Origin: an uncultured Clostridia bacterium | Lineage (GTDB): Bacteria; Bacillota; Clostridia; Christensenellales; Borkfalkiaceae | Length of the DNA: 62,710 bases | Assembly (NCBI GenBank): GCA_904502225.1 | Contig: CAJGDO010000005.1 | Location: forward strand, 1 to 62,710 | Direction: 5' to 3' | Shown here: piece by piece, positions 23,573 through 31,770 of the stretch | Position numbering within the stretch: position 1 is the first letter of the stretch | How the letters are laid out: each line of letters begins with the position of its first letter | The notes under the pieces: model-generated | Seen by the model: the letters and a program-made list of their open reading frames with translations, nothing else | The model's database searches: none | What the model was told of the DNA's origin: nothing | Translations under genes and position numbers: made by a program

Positions 23573-25003
23573 ATGAGTGAAAAGCAATTCGTTAAGCAAA
23601 TAGCAGACATTAATGAGGATTTTGCACAATGGTACACTGACGTTGTGTTAAAGACCGGCTTGGTTGATTACGGCCCTGTTAAAGGCACTATGGTTATTCG
23701 TCCTTACGGCTATGCTATTTGGGAAAATATACAAAAAGATATGGACAGAAGATTTAAAGAAGTTGGCTCTAAAAACGCTTACTTCCCACTTTTAATCCCT
23801 ATGAGTTTCTTTACCAAGGAAGCAGAGCACGTTGAAGGTTTTGCACCAGAAGTTGCAGTCGTCACACACGCTGGTGGTGCAAAGTTGGAAGAACCACTTG
23901 CTATCCGCCCAACCAGTGAAACGGTTATCGGCACAATGTACGCTAAATGGATTCAATCTTATAGAGATTTGCCTGTTATTATGAACCAATGGTGCAACGT
24001 TATGCGTTGGGAAAAAACCACCCGTCCATTTTTAAGAACAAGCGAATTTTTGTGGCAAGAAGGTCACACCGTTCACGCAACCGAAGAAGAAGCAATGGAA
24101 GAAACTATGCTTATGCTTAAGGTTTATAAAGAATTTATGGAAGACACGCTTGCCCTTCCTGTTTTCACGGGCAGAAAAACCGATAAGGAAAAATTCGCTG
24201 GTGCTGTTGCAACTTTTGGATTGGAAGCGATGATGCTTGACGGCAAGTCTTTGCAATCTGGCACAAGCCACTATTTAGGTCAAAACTTCGCCAAGGCGTT
24301 TGATATTAAGTTTTTGGATAAAGACAGTTCGCAAAAATATGGATACACAACTTCTTGGGGAACTTCAACGCGTATGATTGGTGCAGTTATTATGGCACAC
24401 GGCGACCAAAGGGGTTTGGTGTTGCCACCAAAGGTTGCACCTATTCAAGTTATTATCGTTCCTATTGCAACGCATAAGGGCGGTGTTATCGAAAAGGCAA
24501 AAGAACTTGAAAGTATGCTTGTTAAGGCTGGTGTTCGTGCCGAAGTTGATAGCCGTGATATGAGCCCAGGTTGGAAGTTTAACGAGTGGGAAATGAAAGG
24601 CGTTCCTGTAAGAATTGAAGTTGGCCCAAGAGATATTGAAAATAACCAAGTTATGATAGTAAGGCGTGATAATTTTGAAAAACAAGCCGTTTCTATGGAC
24701 AACTTGGATAAGTTTATTACCGAATTATTAGACACCGTACAAAAAGACTTGTTTATTAAGTCAAAAGCAAACAGAGATAAAAAGGTTGTTGAAGCCGACA
24801 GTTTAGAAGGCATTTTACAAGGCGTTGAAAACAAAAACTTTGTCAAAGCAGGCTGGTGTGGTTGCCGTGAGTGTGAAGACAAGGTTAAAGAAGTTGCGTC
24901 TGCAACGGCAAGAGTTATGTGCGATGAAGAAGGCGTGCCTGAAACTTGTGCTATTTGTGGCAAAAAAGCAACGCATAAAGTTATTTTTGCACGTGCATAC
25001 TAA
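23573..25003 (+). CDS. proS: Prolyl-tRNA synthetase, archaeal/eukaryote-like type
   Basis: 476 residues, class II. The short form without the bacterial editing insertion: motif 2 region VMRWEKTTRPFLRTSEFLWQ, motif 1 region LAIRPTSETVIG, and a C-terminal zinc-binding domain with cysteines at WCGCRECED and CAICGKKATHK, ending in Tyr. This ProS type 3 is found in many Clostridia. It charges tRNA-Pro. It starts a block with the membrane gene that follows. Confidence 0.96.
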   Translation: MSEKQFVKQIADINEDFAQWYTDVVLKTGLVDYGPVKGTMVIRPYGYAIWENIQKDMDRRFKEVGSKNAYFPLLIPMSFFTKEAEHVEGFAPEVAVVTHAGGAKLEEPLAIRPTSETVIGTMYAKWIQSYRDLPVIMNQWCNVMRWEKTTRPFLRTSEFLWQEGHTVHATEEEAMEETMLMLKVYKEFMEDTLALPVFTGRKTDKEKFAGAVATFGLEAMMLDGKSLQSGTSHYLGQNFAKAFDIKFLDKDSSQKYGYTTSWGTSTRMIGAVIMAHGDQRGLVLPPKVAPIQVIIVPIATHKGGVIEKAKELESMLVKAGVRAEVDSRDMSPGWKFNEWEMKGVPVRIEVGPRDIENNQVMIVRRDNFEKQAVSMDNLDKFITELLDTVQKDLFIKSKANRDKKVVEADSLEGILQGVENKNFVKAGWCGCRECEDKVKEVASATARVMCDEEGVPETCAICGKKATHKVIFARAY

Positions 25004-25036
25004 TATTTTATTTTAGTATATGTTAAGGAGAAAATA

Positions 25037-25924
25037 ATGACAAATTTATTGACAAGTTTTTATAGCATTAGTATAGGCACAACGGCGGGGACTGTTCCTT
25101 TTAAGAGCAGTGCTGTTTGGGTGACCATTATAATAACCCTTGCAATCGTTTTTGGCCTTTATGCTTTGCGTTCGGTTGGCTTATATACGCTTGCAAAAAA
25201 GCAAGGCATAAACAACAGCGGATTATCTTTCGTTCCTGTCGTTTGGATGTATATTGCTTGTAAGTTGGTTGGCAAGGTAAGGTTTTTTAACAAGCCTATC
25301 GAAAAAATTGCTTTGATTTTCTGCATTGTTTTTGCAGTTTCAGAAGTTTTGACCTTTGTTTATAACTTTATAATTTACTTTCCATTGTTTGAGTATGCTG
25401 TTATCCACGGTGGCAAAACTGTTATCGGCACGGCATCACAAGCAAGTGGAATGTTAAAGTATATGAGCGTTGATGAAACAACGGGCATTTACGTTGCAGA
25501 ACAAATTTTGCCATTTGGAATGTCAATTTCAACAGCAAATAAAATTTTAGACGCTATATACTATATTTCTGGGATTTTTGATATTGCAAGTATCATTATT
25601 TCTGTGACAGTTTATATCAATCTATTTAGAAAATTCTGGCCACAACACTATATGCTTGCAAGTTTGCTTTCAATCTTTTTAGGGCTTTTCCCAATCTTCG
25701 TGTTTGTTATAAGAAACAAGCCTGCAATTAACTATGCAGACTATATGCGTTCAAGATATCAAAGGTATAATCCATATGGCAACCCTTATAACAATCCATA
25801 TGGCAACGGTGGATATAACGGGGCAAACAGCCAAACACCTTTTGAAGACTTTGAAAAGAAAAAAGAAGAGCCATTTAAGGACTTTGAAGACAATAACAAA
25901 AAAGACCCTTTTGATGAATTTTAA
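25037..25924 (+). CDS. Hypothetical multi-pass membrane protein with NPYGN-rich tail
   Basis: 295 residues with about five membrane helices (near 30-50, 88-115, 165-190, 198-225). The segment LYTLAKKQGINNSGLSFVPV resembles the loop of small membrane proteins that precede DUF-type C-tails. Residues 240-265 repeat Asn/Pro/Tyr/Gly (RYNPYGNPYNNPYGNGGY), then a charged stretch with three copies of an F-DF/F-DEF-like motif (PFEDFEKK, PFKDFEDN, PFDEF). No catalytic residues are visible. I do not recognise a named family. Confidence 0.75.
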   Translation: MTNLLTSFYSISIGTTAGTVPFKSSAVWVTIIITLAIVFGLYALRSVGLYTLAKKQGINNSGLSFVPVVWMYIACKLVGKVRFFNKPIEKIALIFCIVFAVSEVLTFVYNFIIYFPLFEYAVIHGGKTVIGTASQASGMLKYMSVDETTGIYVAEQILPFGMSISTANKILDAIYYISGIFDIASIIISVTVYINLFRKFWPQHYMLASLLSIFLGLFPIFVFVIRNKPAINYADYMRSRYQRYNPYGNPYNNPYGNGGYNGANSQTPFEDFEKKKEEPFKDFEDNNKKDPFDEF

Positions 25925-25945
25925 TTAACATAAGGAAAAAATATT

Positions 25946-27277
25946 TTGGATACCATTTCTGCAATATCCACACCACTTGTTGCAAGTGGCGTGGCAGTTA
26001 TAAGAATAAGTGGGGAACAATCCCTTAAAATAGCAAGTCAAATGTTCACGCCTGTTGGGAAAACAGCCGTTTCTGACTTTGAGCCAAACAAAATGTACGT
26101 TGGCGAAATTAAGGCCGATGGTTTTTGCGACCACGGTCTTTGCGTGTATTTTAAAGGACCAAAGAGTTTCACGGGGGAGGACGTGGTTGAATTCCACTCT
26201 CACGGTGGCGTTGCAATTTCAAAGGGTATTTTAAGAAAGGTGCTATCGCTCGGTGCAAGGCTTGCAAACAATGGCGAGTTTACCAAACGTGCTTTTATAA
26301 ACGGCAAACTTTCTTTATCTTCTGCAGAAGGGCTTATCGATATGATAAACAGCGAAAGCGAAAGTGGGGTTAAAGCAGGGTACTATCTTTATAGAGAAAA
26401 ACTAACCAACGAAATAACGGCAATGCAAGACGTTATCACCGATGCAATCAGTGAAATTGATGCCGATATGGACTTTCCAGAAGAAGATTTAGAGATTACT
26501 TCAACCATAAACGTTAAAAAGGCACTTATCACGGTTATTGATAAAGTGGAAAAATTAAAATCGACCTATCGTGTTGGCAGGTCGCTTAAAGACGGGGTTA
26601 AAGTCGGAATTATAGGCAAGCCAAACACGGGCAAGTCTTCACTTCTTAACGCTTTGCTTAATTACGACAAGGCTATCGTTTCGGATATTGCAGGCACAAC
26701 CCGTGATATCGTTGAAGGCACGATTGATATTAATGGCGTCAGGTTTAACTTTTCGGATACGGCAGGAATTAGAGAAAGCGACGATAAGATTGAGAGTTTA
26801 GGCGTTGAATTATCAAAGAGAATTCTAAACGAAAGCGACCTTATCTTATTGGTTCTTGACGGCGGGGATATTCAAAAAGAAGATATAGAAATTTATAATT
26901 TCGTTAAAGATAAAAACTTGGTGGTTGCACAAAACAAGTGCGATAAGACCGAAAACAAGTGCGAGTTTGCCGACCTTTACATTTCAGCCAAAGAAAAAAC
27001 AAATTTAAAAGAGTTAAAAGAACTTTTATATCAAAAAACCATTGGAAGTGGCATAGACTTAAATGGGGACTTCTTGTGCGAAGAAAGGCATTTTGACGCA
27101 TTAACTAGGGCGAGTGATAAACTTAATCAGGCGTTAGAAGGTATTGACAAGGTGCCACTTGATATTTTAGCAATCGATATTAAGGACGGTTGGGATGCCC
27201 TTGGTGAAATTTCGGGCAAAACCGCAACCGAAGAAATTATCGATAACATTTTCTCTAAATTTTGCGTGGGAAAATAA
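25946..27277 (+). CDS. mnmE: tRNA modification GTPase MnmE
   Basis: 443 residues, starting with TTG at 25946 in the conserved context MDTISAISTPLVASGVAVIR. The N-terminal tetrahydrofolate-binding domain (about 1-118) is followed by helices and a G domain with G1 GKPNTGKSSLLNALL, G3 DTAGIRES and G4 NKCDK. The C-terminus is FCVGK, giving the conserved C-x-G-K. With MnmG it makes the xm5U34 wobble modification. Confidence 0.96.
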   Translation: MDTISAISTPLVASGVAVIRISGEQSLKIASQMFTPVGKTAVSDFEPNKMYVGEIKADGFCDHGLCVYFKGPKSFTGEDVVEFHSHGGVAISKGILRKVLSLGARLANNGEFTKRAFINGKLSLSSAEGLIDMINSESESGVKAGYYLYREKLTNEITAMQDVITDAISEIDADMDFPEEDLEITSTINVKKALITVIDKVEKLKSTYRVGRSLKDGVKVGIIGKPNTGKSSLLNALLNYDKAIVSDIAGTTRDIVEGTIDINGVRFNFSDTAGIRESDDKIESLGVELSKRILNESDLILLVLDGGDIQKEDIEIYNFVKDKNLVVAQNKCDKTENKCEFADLYISAKEKTNLKELKELLYQKTIGSGIDLNGDFLCEERHFDALTRASDKLNQALEGIDKVPLDILAIDIKDGWDALGEISGKTATEEIIDNIFSKFCVGK

Positions 27278-27295
27278 GGGATATTAGGGGGATAT

Positions 27296-28183
27296 ATGGT
27301 AAACCTTGAACTATACAGAGTGTTTTACGTTGTTGCTAAATGTGGCAGTTTAACAAAGGCGGCAGAAGAACTTTATATTTCTCAACCAGCCGTTTCACAA
27401 GCCATAAAGCAACTTGAAACTCAACTTGGTGGAAAACTTTTCAACAGAACTCATAAGGGTATGGAATTATCCGAAACGGGTGGAAAGCAAATTTTTGCCA
27501 CGGTTGAAAAGGCACTTAAACTTTTTGACGATGCTGAAAGCAAGTATTCCGAGTTAAAAGACAGTGCAACGGGTGTGGTTAGAATTTGTGCGTCGGACAC
27601 GGTCAGCACCCACTTTTTATTGCCTTACATAAAAGAATATCACGAAAAATACCCTAACGTGAACTTGATTTTGCAAAACGGCACGTCAAGTGAAACCATA
27701 GAAATGCTTAAAAATAACAAGGGCGACGTGGGATTTGTCAATCTTCCTATTGACGACACGGATATTAACCTATCTAACACCGTTATGCAACTTCACGATA
27801 CCTTTGTGTGCAGTGAAAAGTTTAAAGAATTAGTTGGCGGGGTGGTTGACTTAAAAAGACTTCAAGACTATCCGTTATTAATGCTTGAACTATCGACGGC
27901 AACAAGGCAGGCAATCGTTGGCTTTGCTCATTCACAGGGCATACATTTGCACCCTGAAATTGAACTTGCAAGTTTAGAACTTATGACAATGCTTGCTAAA
28001 AACGGCATAGGTATTGCGTGTATCCCAAGAGAGTTTGTTAAGCACGAACTTAATGAAGAAAAGAGTTTAATGGAAATTAAAACCAATCCAGCATTGCCAA
28101 CAAGGGCAATAGGCTTGGCTCTTCCAAAGAACGCTAACCTAACTTTTGCTGTAAAGGAGTTCCTAAAAATCATATCTAAATAG
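27296..28183 (+). CDS. LysR-family transcriptional regulator
   Basis: 295 residues. The N-terminal winged HTH is canonical (LTKAAEELYISQPAVSQAIK). The effector domain (about 88-295) has SDTVSTHFLLPYIKEYHEKY at its start. The target is unknown; LysR proteins usually act on a nearby gene, here possibly uppP, which follows in the same direction by eight bases. Confidence 0.92.
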   Translation: MVNLELYRVFYVVAKCGSLTKAAEELYISQPAVSQAIKQLETQLGGKLFNRTHKGMELSETGGKQIFATVEKALKLFDDAESKYSELKDSATGVVRICASDTVSTHFLLPYIKEYHEKYPNVNLILQNGTSSETIEMLKNNKGDVGFVNLPIDDTDINLSNTVMQLHDTFVCSEKFKELVGGVVDLKRLQDYPLLMLELSTATRQAIVGFAHSQGIHLHPEIELASLELMTMLAKNGIGIACIPREFVKHELNEEKSLMEIKTNPALPTRAIGLALPKNANLTFAVKEFLKIISK

Positions 28184-28191
28184 GTGGTTTT

Positions 28192-28968
28192 ATGCCAATT
28201 TATCAAAGCATAATTTTAGGGGCTGTGCAAGGCTTGTCAGAGTTTTTGCCAATATCTTCAAGCGGGCATTTATCGCTTTTGGCAAGGTTTTTTGGAATTT
28301 ATGAAAACACGCTTTTTTATAGTGTGGTTTTGCATTTGGGAACTTTAATTCCCGTTATAATTATACTTCGGAAAAAAATTTTGGGGCTTATGAAAAGCCC
28401 CAATTTGTTTTTTAATCTAATTTTAGCAACAATTCCAGCAGGGCTAGTAGGCATAATTTTTTCAAAAGTTTTGCTAGTGGACACCTTGTTTGAAAACACA
28501 CCCGTTTTGCTGTCAATAACCTTTTTGATAACCGCCCTTGAAATGTTTATATGCAGTAAAATTTCAAAAGAAGAACGGCTTTATAACGGGGTAAACAAAA
28601 AAACCGCCTTTATTATGGGGTGCGGTCAGGCGGTTGGCGTTTTAACAGGCATTTCAAGAAGTGGAAGCACTATATTATTTGGCAATATCGCAGGCGTAAA
28701 CAAGCAAGACAACGCAGATTTTGCATTTTTAATGAGTATCCCCATAATTTTATCGGCAGTTTTGCTTGAAAGCGTTGAACTAGCGACTTGTGGCTCGCCT
28801 ATTTCCATAGACTTTTTGCCACTGTTTTTTGGCGTTTTATCGGCATCGGTTTTCGGGTATATTTCCATAAACTTTATGCTTTCGGTTATAAAAAAAGCAA
28901 ATTATAAGTGGTTTGGTTATTATATGGTTTTTATAAGCATTGTCAACCTTATCTCTTGCTTAATTTAG
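28192..28968 (+). CDS. uppP: Undecaprenyl-diphosphate phosphatase
   Basis: 258 residues with about seven to eight membrane helices. Both family motifs are present: GLSEFLPISSSGHL (about 14-27) and GISRSGSTILFGN (about 152-164). It recycles undecaprenyl diphosphate for cell-wall synthesis and can give bacitracin resistance. Its last four bases overlap the convergent amidase-like gene. Confidence 0.96.
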   Translation: MPIYQSIILGAVQGLSEFLPISSSGHLSLLARFFGIYENTLFYSVVLHLGTLIPVIIILRKKILGLMKSPNLFFNLILATIPAGLVGIIFSKVLLVDTLFENTPVLLSITFLITALEMFICSKISKEERLYNGVNKKTAFIMGCGQAVGVLTGISRSGSTILFGNIAGVNKQDNADFAFLMSIPIILSAVLLESVELATCGSPISIDFLPLFFGVLSASVFGYISINFMLSVIKKANYKWFGYYMVFISIVNLISCLI

Positions 28969-29417
28969 TCAAAAACGTGTGCAGAGCGAAAGTTTGTAAA
29001 ATAGTAAGAAGTTAAGGGGATATTGAAAGAATTATTGTCGTGGGCACTAACTCTTATCCCACCATCAATGCCTACCACAAGCAAGGTGTGGTAAAACTTT
29101 TGACCATTATAAAGTTGGATAATATCCCCAACCCTTAAAGAAGAAAGGGAAGTTTCTTTTAGTTTGACACCAACACTTGTGTTAGAAATCCCAAAGTTCC
29201 AAAAATCATTGACGCCCGTCCACGCGGGGGCACGGTCGTTAAGCGAGTTATAATACCAGCCGAGTGGAAGATAATTCATATTTATTCCGCCAGCGTGAAT
29301 GCACTGGGAAACAAAGTTTGTGCAGTCCCCACCGATCAATGAAAAATTGTAATAATTCGGGTTAAAAGAAAACGCCCATTTTTTTGCATATTCAACGGCA
29401 AGCAAAGGATTATACAT
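28965..29417 (-). CDS. Amidase_6-type cysteine hydrolase
   Basis: 150 residues with the CHAP-like/amidase_6 pattern: nucleophile Cys32 in GGDCTNFVSQCIHAGG, then His110 in FYHTLLVVG and the SAHDNN segment. There is no signal peptide, so it is either cytoplasmic or exported by another route; sporulation-linked members of this family exist in Clostridia. The likely target is peptidoglycan peptides. Confidence 0.85.
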   Translation of the reverse strand: MYNPLLAVEYAKKWAFSFNPNYYNFSLIGGDCTNFVSQCIHAGGINMNYLPLGWYYNSLNDRAPAWTGVNDFWNFGISNTSVGVKLKETSLSSLRVGDIIQLYNGQKFYHTLLVVGIDGGIRVSAHDNNSFNIPLTSYYFTNFRSAHVFD

Positions 29418-29451
29418 ATTACATTATATAAAAATTTTTATTTAAAAGTTA

Positions 29452-29480
29452 AACGCCACCGAGTTTGGTGGCGTTTTGTT
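29452..29480. terminator. Intrinsic terminator
   Basis: AAACGCCACC-GAGTT-TGGTGGCGTTTT, then GTTTTTT, between mgtE and the amidase-like gene. Confidence 0.75.
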
Positions 29481-29495
29481 TTTTAGTATGTTTTA

Positions 29496-30854
29496 TTAAA
29501 TAATTGCTATTGCTATCGTGCAGTAAATTATAAGTGCCAATGCGTCAACAATAGTGGTCATCAATGGGCTTGCAACAACGGCTGGGTCAAGTTTAATCTT
29601 TTTAGCAAGAAGTGGAAGAACGCAACCAACAAGTTTTGCCATAATCAAACTTATTGCACACACAACCGAAATTACAACGGCTTCGGTAATGGCAATTTTA
29701 TCGTAAAGACTGTCAATAAGCATAATCTTTCCAAAACAAATCACACCGATTGTTAAGCCAAGTGCAACGGCAACAAGCATTTCTTTTAATATAACCTTAA
29801 AAATGTCCTTGAACTCAACGTCCCCAACGGCTATTGCACGGATTATGGTGACCGAAGTTTGCCCGCCAGCGTTTCCCGCCGTGCCCATAAGCATAGGCAC
29901 AAAGGCATAAAGAACGCTGTTTAGTTTGCTTTCATAATTAGATAAAATTATGCTAGTAAAGGTCGAAGTTATTAAAAGAAGAATAAGCCAAGGTGCTCTC
30001 GCTTTCCAAATACTGAAAATCGATTGCTTTAAGTAAGGCTTTTCGTTAGGCAAAACTGCCGCAATCTTTTGCATATCTTCGGTTGCTTCTTCTTGGATAA
30101 CGTCCACAGCGTCATCGACCGTGATGATGCCGACCAAACAACCTTCTTTATCGATAACAGGAAGTGCAAGTTTATCGTACTTTGAAAACATTAAAGCAAC
30201 TTGCTCTTTATCGTCAAGCGTGTTTGCAACCACGGCGTTGGCATCCATAACGTCTGCAATTATAGAATTCTTTTCGGCTAAAAGCATATCTTTAACCGAA
30301 ACGGCACCCACCAAACGCTTTTTTCTATCAACAACGTAGCAAGTGTAAATGGTTTCCTTATTAACCCCCGTTCTTCTAATTTTATCAAACGCACTTTCAA
30401 TAGTGGTTGAAGGGGAAAAGGAAATATACTCTGTTGTCATAATCGAGCCGGCAGAATCTTCTGGATATTCTAACAACTCGTTGATTTGTTTTCTGTCTTC
30501 TGGCGTGGAGTTTTTAAGAATTCTTTTAACCACGTTTGCAGGCATTTCTTCAATGATGTCAACCGTGTCGTCAAGGAACATATCGTCAATAACTTGCTTT
30601 AACTCGTTATCGGTAAACGCCTTTATCAAGCGTTCTTGTAAGTCCGAATCAATCTCAACAAAAACGTCGCTGGCAAGTTCTTTTGGAAGAAGCCTAAAAA
30701 ACATCAATTGCTCTTTTTCTTCAAGGCTGTTTTCAAGGTAATGTGCAATATCGGCAGGTTCCATATCAAGAAGGAGAATTCGCAGGTCAGCAAACTTTCT
30801 CGTTTCAAAACAAAATGATAATCTTTCGTAAACTGCCAAAATTTCTTCGGTCAT
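29496..30854 (-). CDS. mgtE: Magnesium transporter MgtE
   Basis: 452 residues from the ATG at 30854, directly after GGAGGAG; the frame runs further upstream into the riboswitch and should not be used. Domains in order: an N-terminal superhelix (about 1-125), two CBS domains (about 130-250) and five membrane helices with the pore motif PMLMGTAGNAGGQTSVTIIR. MgtE is a gated Mg2+ channel. The M-box leader confirms the ion. Confidence 0.96.
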   Translation of the reverse strand: MTEEILAVYERLSFCFETRKFADLRILLLDMEPADIAHYLENSLEEKEQLMFFRLLPKELASDVFVEIDSDLQERLIKAFTDNELKQVIDDMFLDDTVDIIEEMPANVVKRILKNSTPEDRKQINELLEYPEDSAGSIMTTEYISFSPSTTIESAFDKIRRTGVNKETIYTCYVVDRKKRLVGAVSVKDMLLAEKNSIIADVMDANAVVANTLDDKEQVALMFSKYDKLALPVIDKEGCLVGIITVDDAVDVIQEEATEDMQKIAAVLPNEKPYLKQSIFSIWKARAPWLILLLITSTFTSIILSNYESKLNSVLYAFVPMLMGTAGNAGGQTSVTIIRAIAVGDVEFKDIFKVILKEMLVAVALGLTIGVICFGKIMLIDSLYDKIAITEAVVISVVCAISLIMAKLVGCVLPLLAKKIKLDPAVVASPLMTTIVDALALIIYCTIAIAII

Positions 30855-30869
30855 AATTCTCTCCTCCTT

Positions 30870-31082
30870 AAAACAAAAAAATCTACCTAAAAAATCGGTA
30901 GATAAATTGCCCCTAAAAGATGAGATAACCATACAAGTTTTAGCACCGTAGGGCAATGAAACCACGTTAAATCTGGCCTTGTTTTCGACCAGGTCTGTTC
31001 ATACCATCTAATAGTGTCTCCACTACTTCGCGGCAGTAGTCCGTATCCCTATGGTAGCCTTACCTACCGGATTGATTTTAAG
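30870..31082 (-). promoter_or_regulatory. M-box (ykoK) Mg2+ riboswitch with terminator
   Basis: Read on the minus strand the leader carries the M-box core in order: GGTAGGTAAGGCTACC, GGACTACTGCCGC, a long central arm, then TTGCCCTACGGTGCTAAAAC; TGCTAAA is a hallmark of the family. A terminator follows (ATCTACC at 30903-30897 with GGTAGAT at 30887-30881, then TTTTTTT). A 5' element CGGTAG (31069-31064) can pair with the terminator's CTACCG, giving an antiterminator. So high Mg2+ should stop transcription. The fold is seen; the switch logic is from the known family. Confidence 0.9.
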
Positions 31083-31094
31083 TTTTACAATGTT

Positions 31095-31123
31095 AGTGTA
31101 CTCTTTTAAATTAAAAAAGTCAA
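31095..31123 (-). promoter_or_regulatory. Promoter of the mgtE leader
   Basis: Minus strand TTGACT (31123-31118), 17 bases, TACACT (31100-31095). Transcription would start near 31088, just before the riboswitch. Confidence 0.75.
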
Positions 31124-31148
31124 CTTTTTTAGAAAAATTTTTCAAAAA

Positions 31149-31607
31149 TTAATCGGGCGTATCTTCCCCGTCAATTTGTCTGCTAAAAAGTATGTTTTTA
31201 TTAAGTTCTCTTAACCTTAACACAAAGTCATCATATCTATCCTTTGCGATAACAATTACCGAAAAGGCTTGATGCTTATAATAAACCACCAACTTATCGC
31301 TCTTTTTAAAGTGGGTGATAGCAACAATTTCATCAATGCTGGTTTTAGAAACAAAAATGCCAAATCGCACGTAAAGACAGCCGTTTTTAAGGGAATATCC
31401 ACTAAAAAGCATAATCGATAAAACCACCACGATTAAAAATAGCGAGATAATTATGTAAAGGATAAAAGGCAAAAACTTAAACAACGAATATGAAAAATAT
31501 TGGGTAAAGTTATAGATGTTTATGTAAAGAGAAAAAAGGCAAACGGCCAAAACAACCGAAAGTAAAGCCAACACAAAACCTGACAACTTGAACTTAAATT
31601 TATTCAT
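31149..31607 (-). CDS. Membrane protein with bacterial PH-like domain
   Basis: 152 residues: two membrane helices (about 9-31 and 45-68) and a C-terminal domain with SGYSLKNGCLYVRFGIFVSK and TSIDEIVAITHFK, typical of the YyaB/bPH_6 (DUF1200) group. Function is unknown; such domains often sit in stress or envelope genes. It lies just before the mgtE promoter on the same strand. Confidence 0.75.
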   Translation of the reverse strand: MNKFKFKLSGFVLALLSVVLAVCLFSLYINIYNFTQYFSYSLFKFLPFILYIIISLFLIVVVLSIMLFSGYSLKNGCLYVRFGIFVSKTSIDEIVAITHFKKSDKLVVYYKHQAFSVIVIAKDRYDDFVLRLRELNKNILFSRQIDGEDTPD

Positions 31608-31698
31608 ATAATCACCCTTTTATATATTGTATAACAAAAAATTGCAAAAATCAAGGAACAAATTGAAATTTTTTGGCGTATTTATTGTTTTATATCGC

Positions 31699-31727
31699 TT
31701 GCAAAAAAAACCACAATATTATATAAT
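31699..31727 (+). promoter_or_regulatory. Promoter of the hydratase gene
   Basis: TTGCAA (31699-31704), 17 bases, TATAAT (31722-31727). Confidence 0.7.
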
Positions 31728-31770
31728 ATTTTCACAATGTTTTTTACACGACTTATTATGGAGATGTTAA

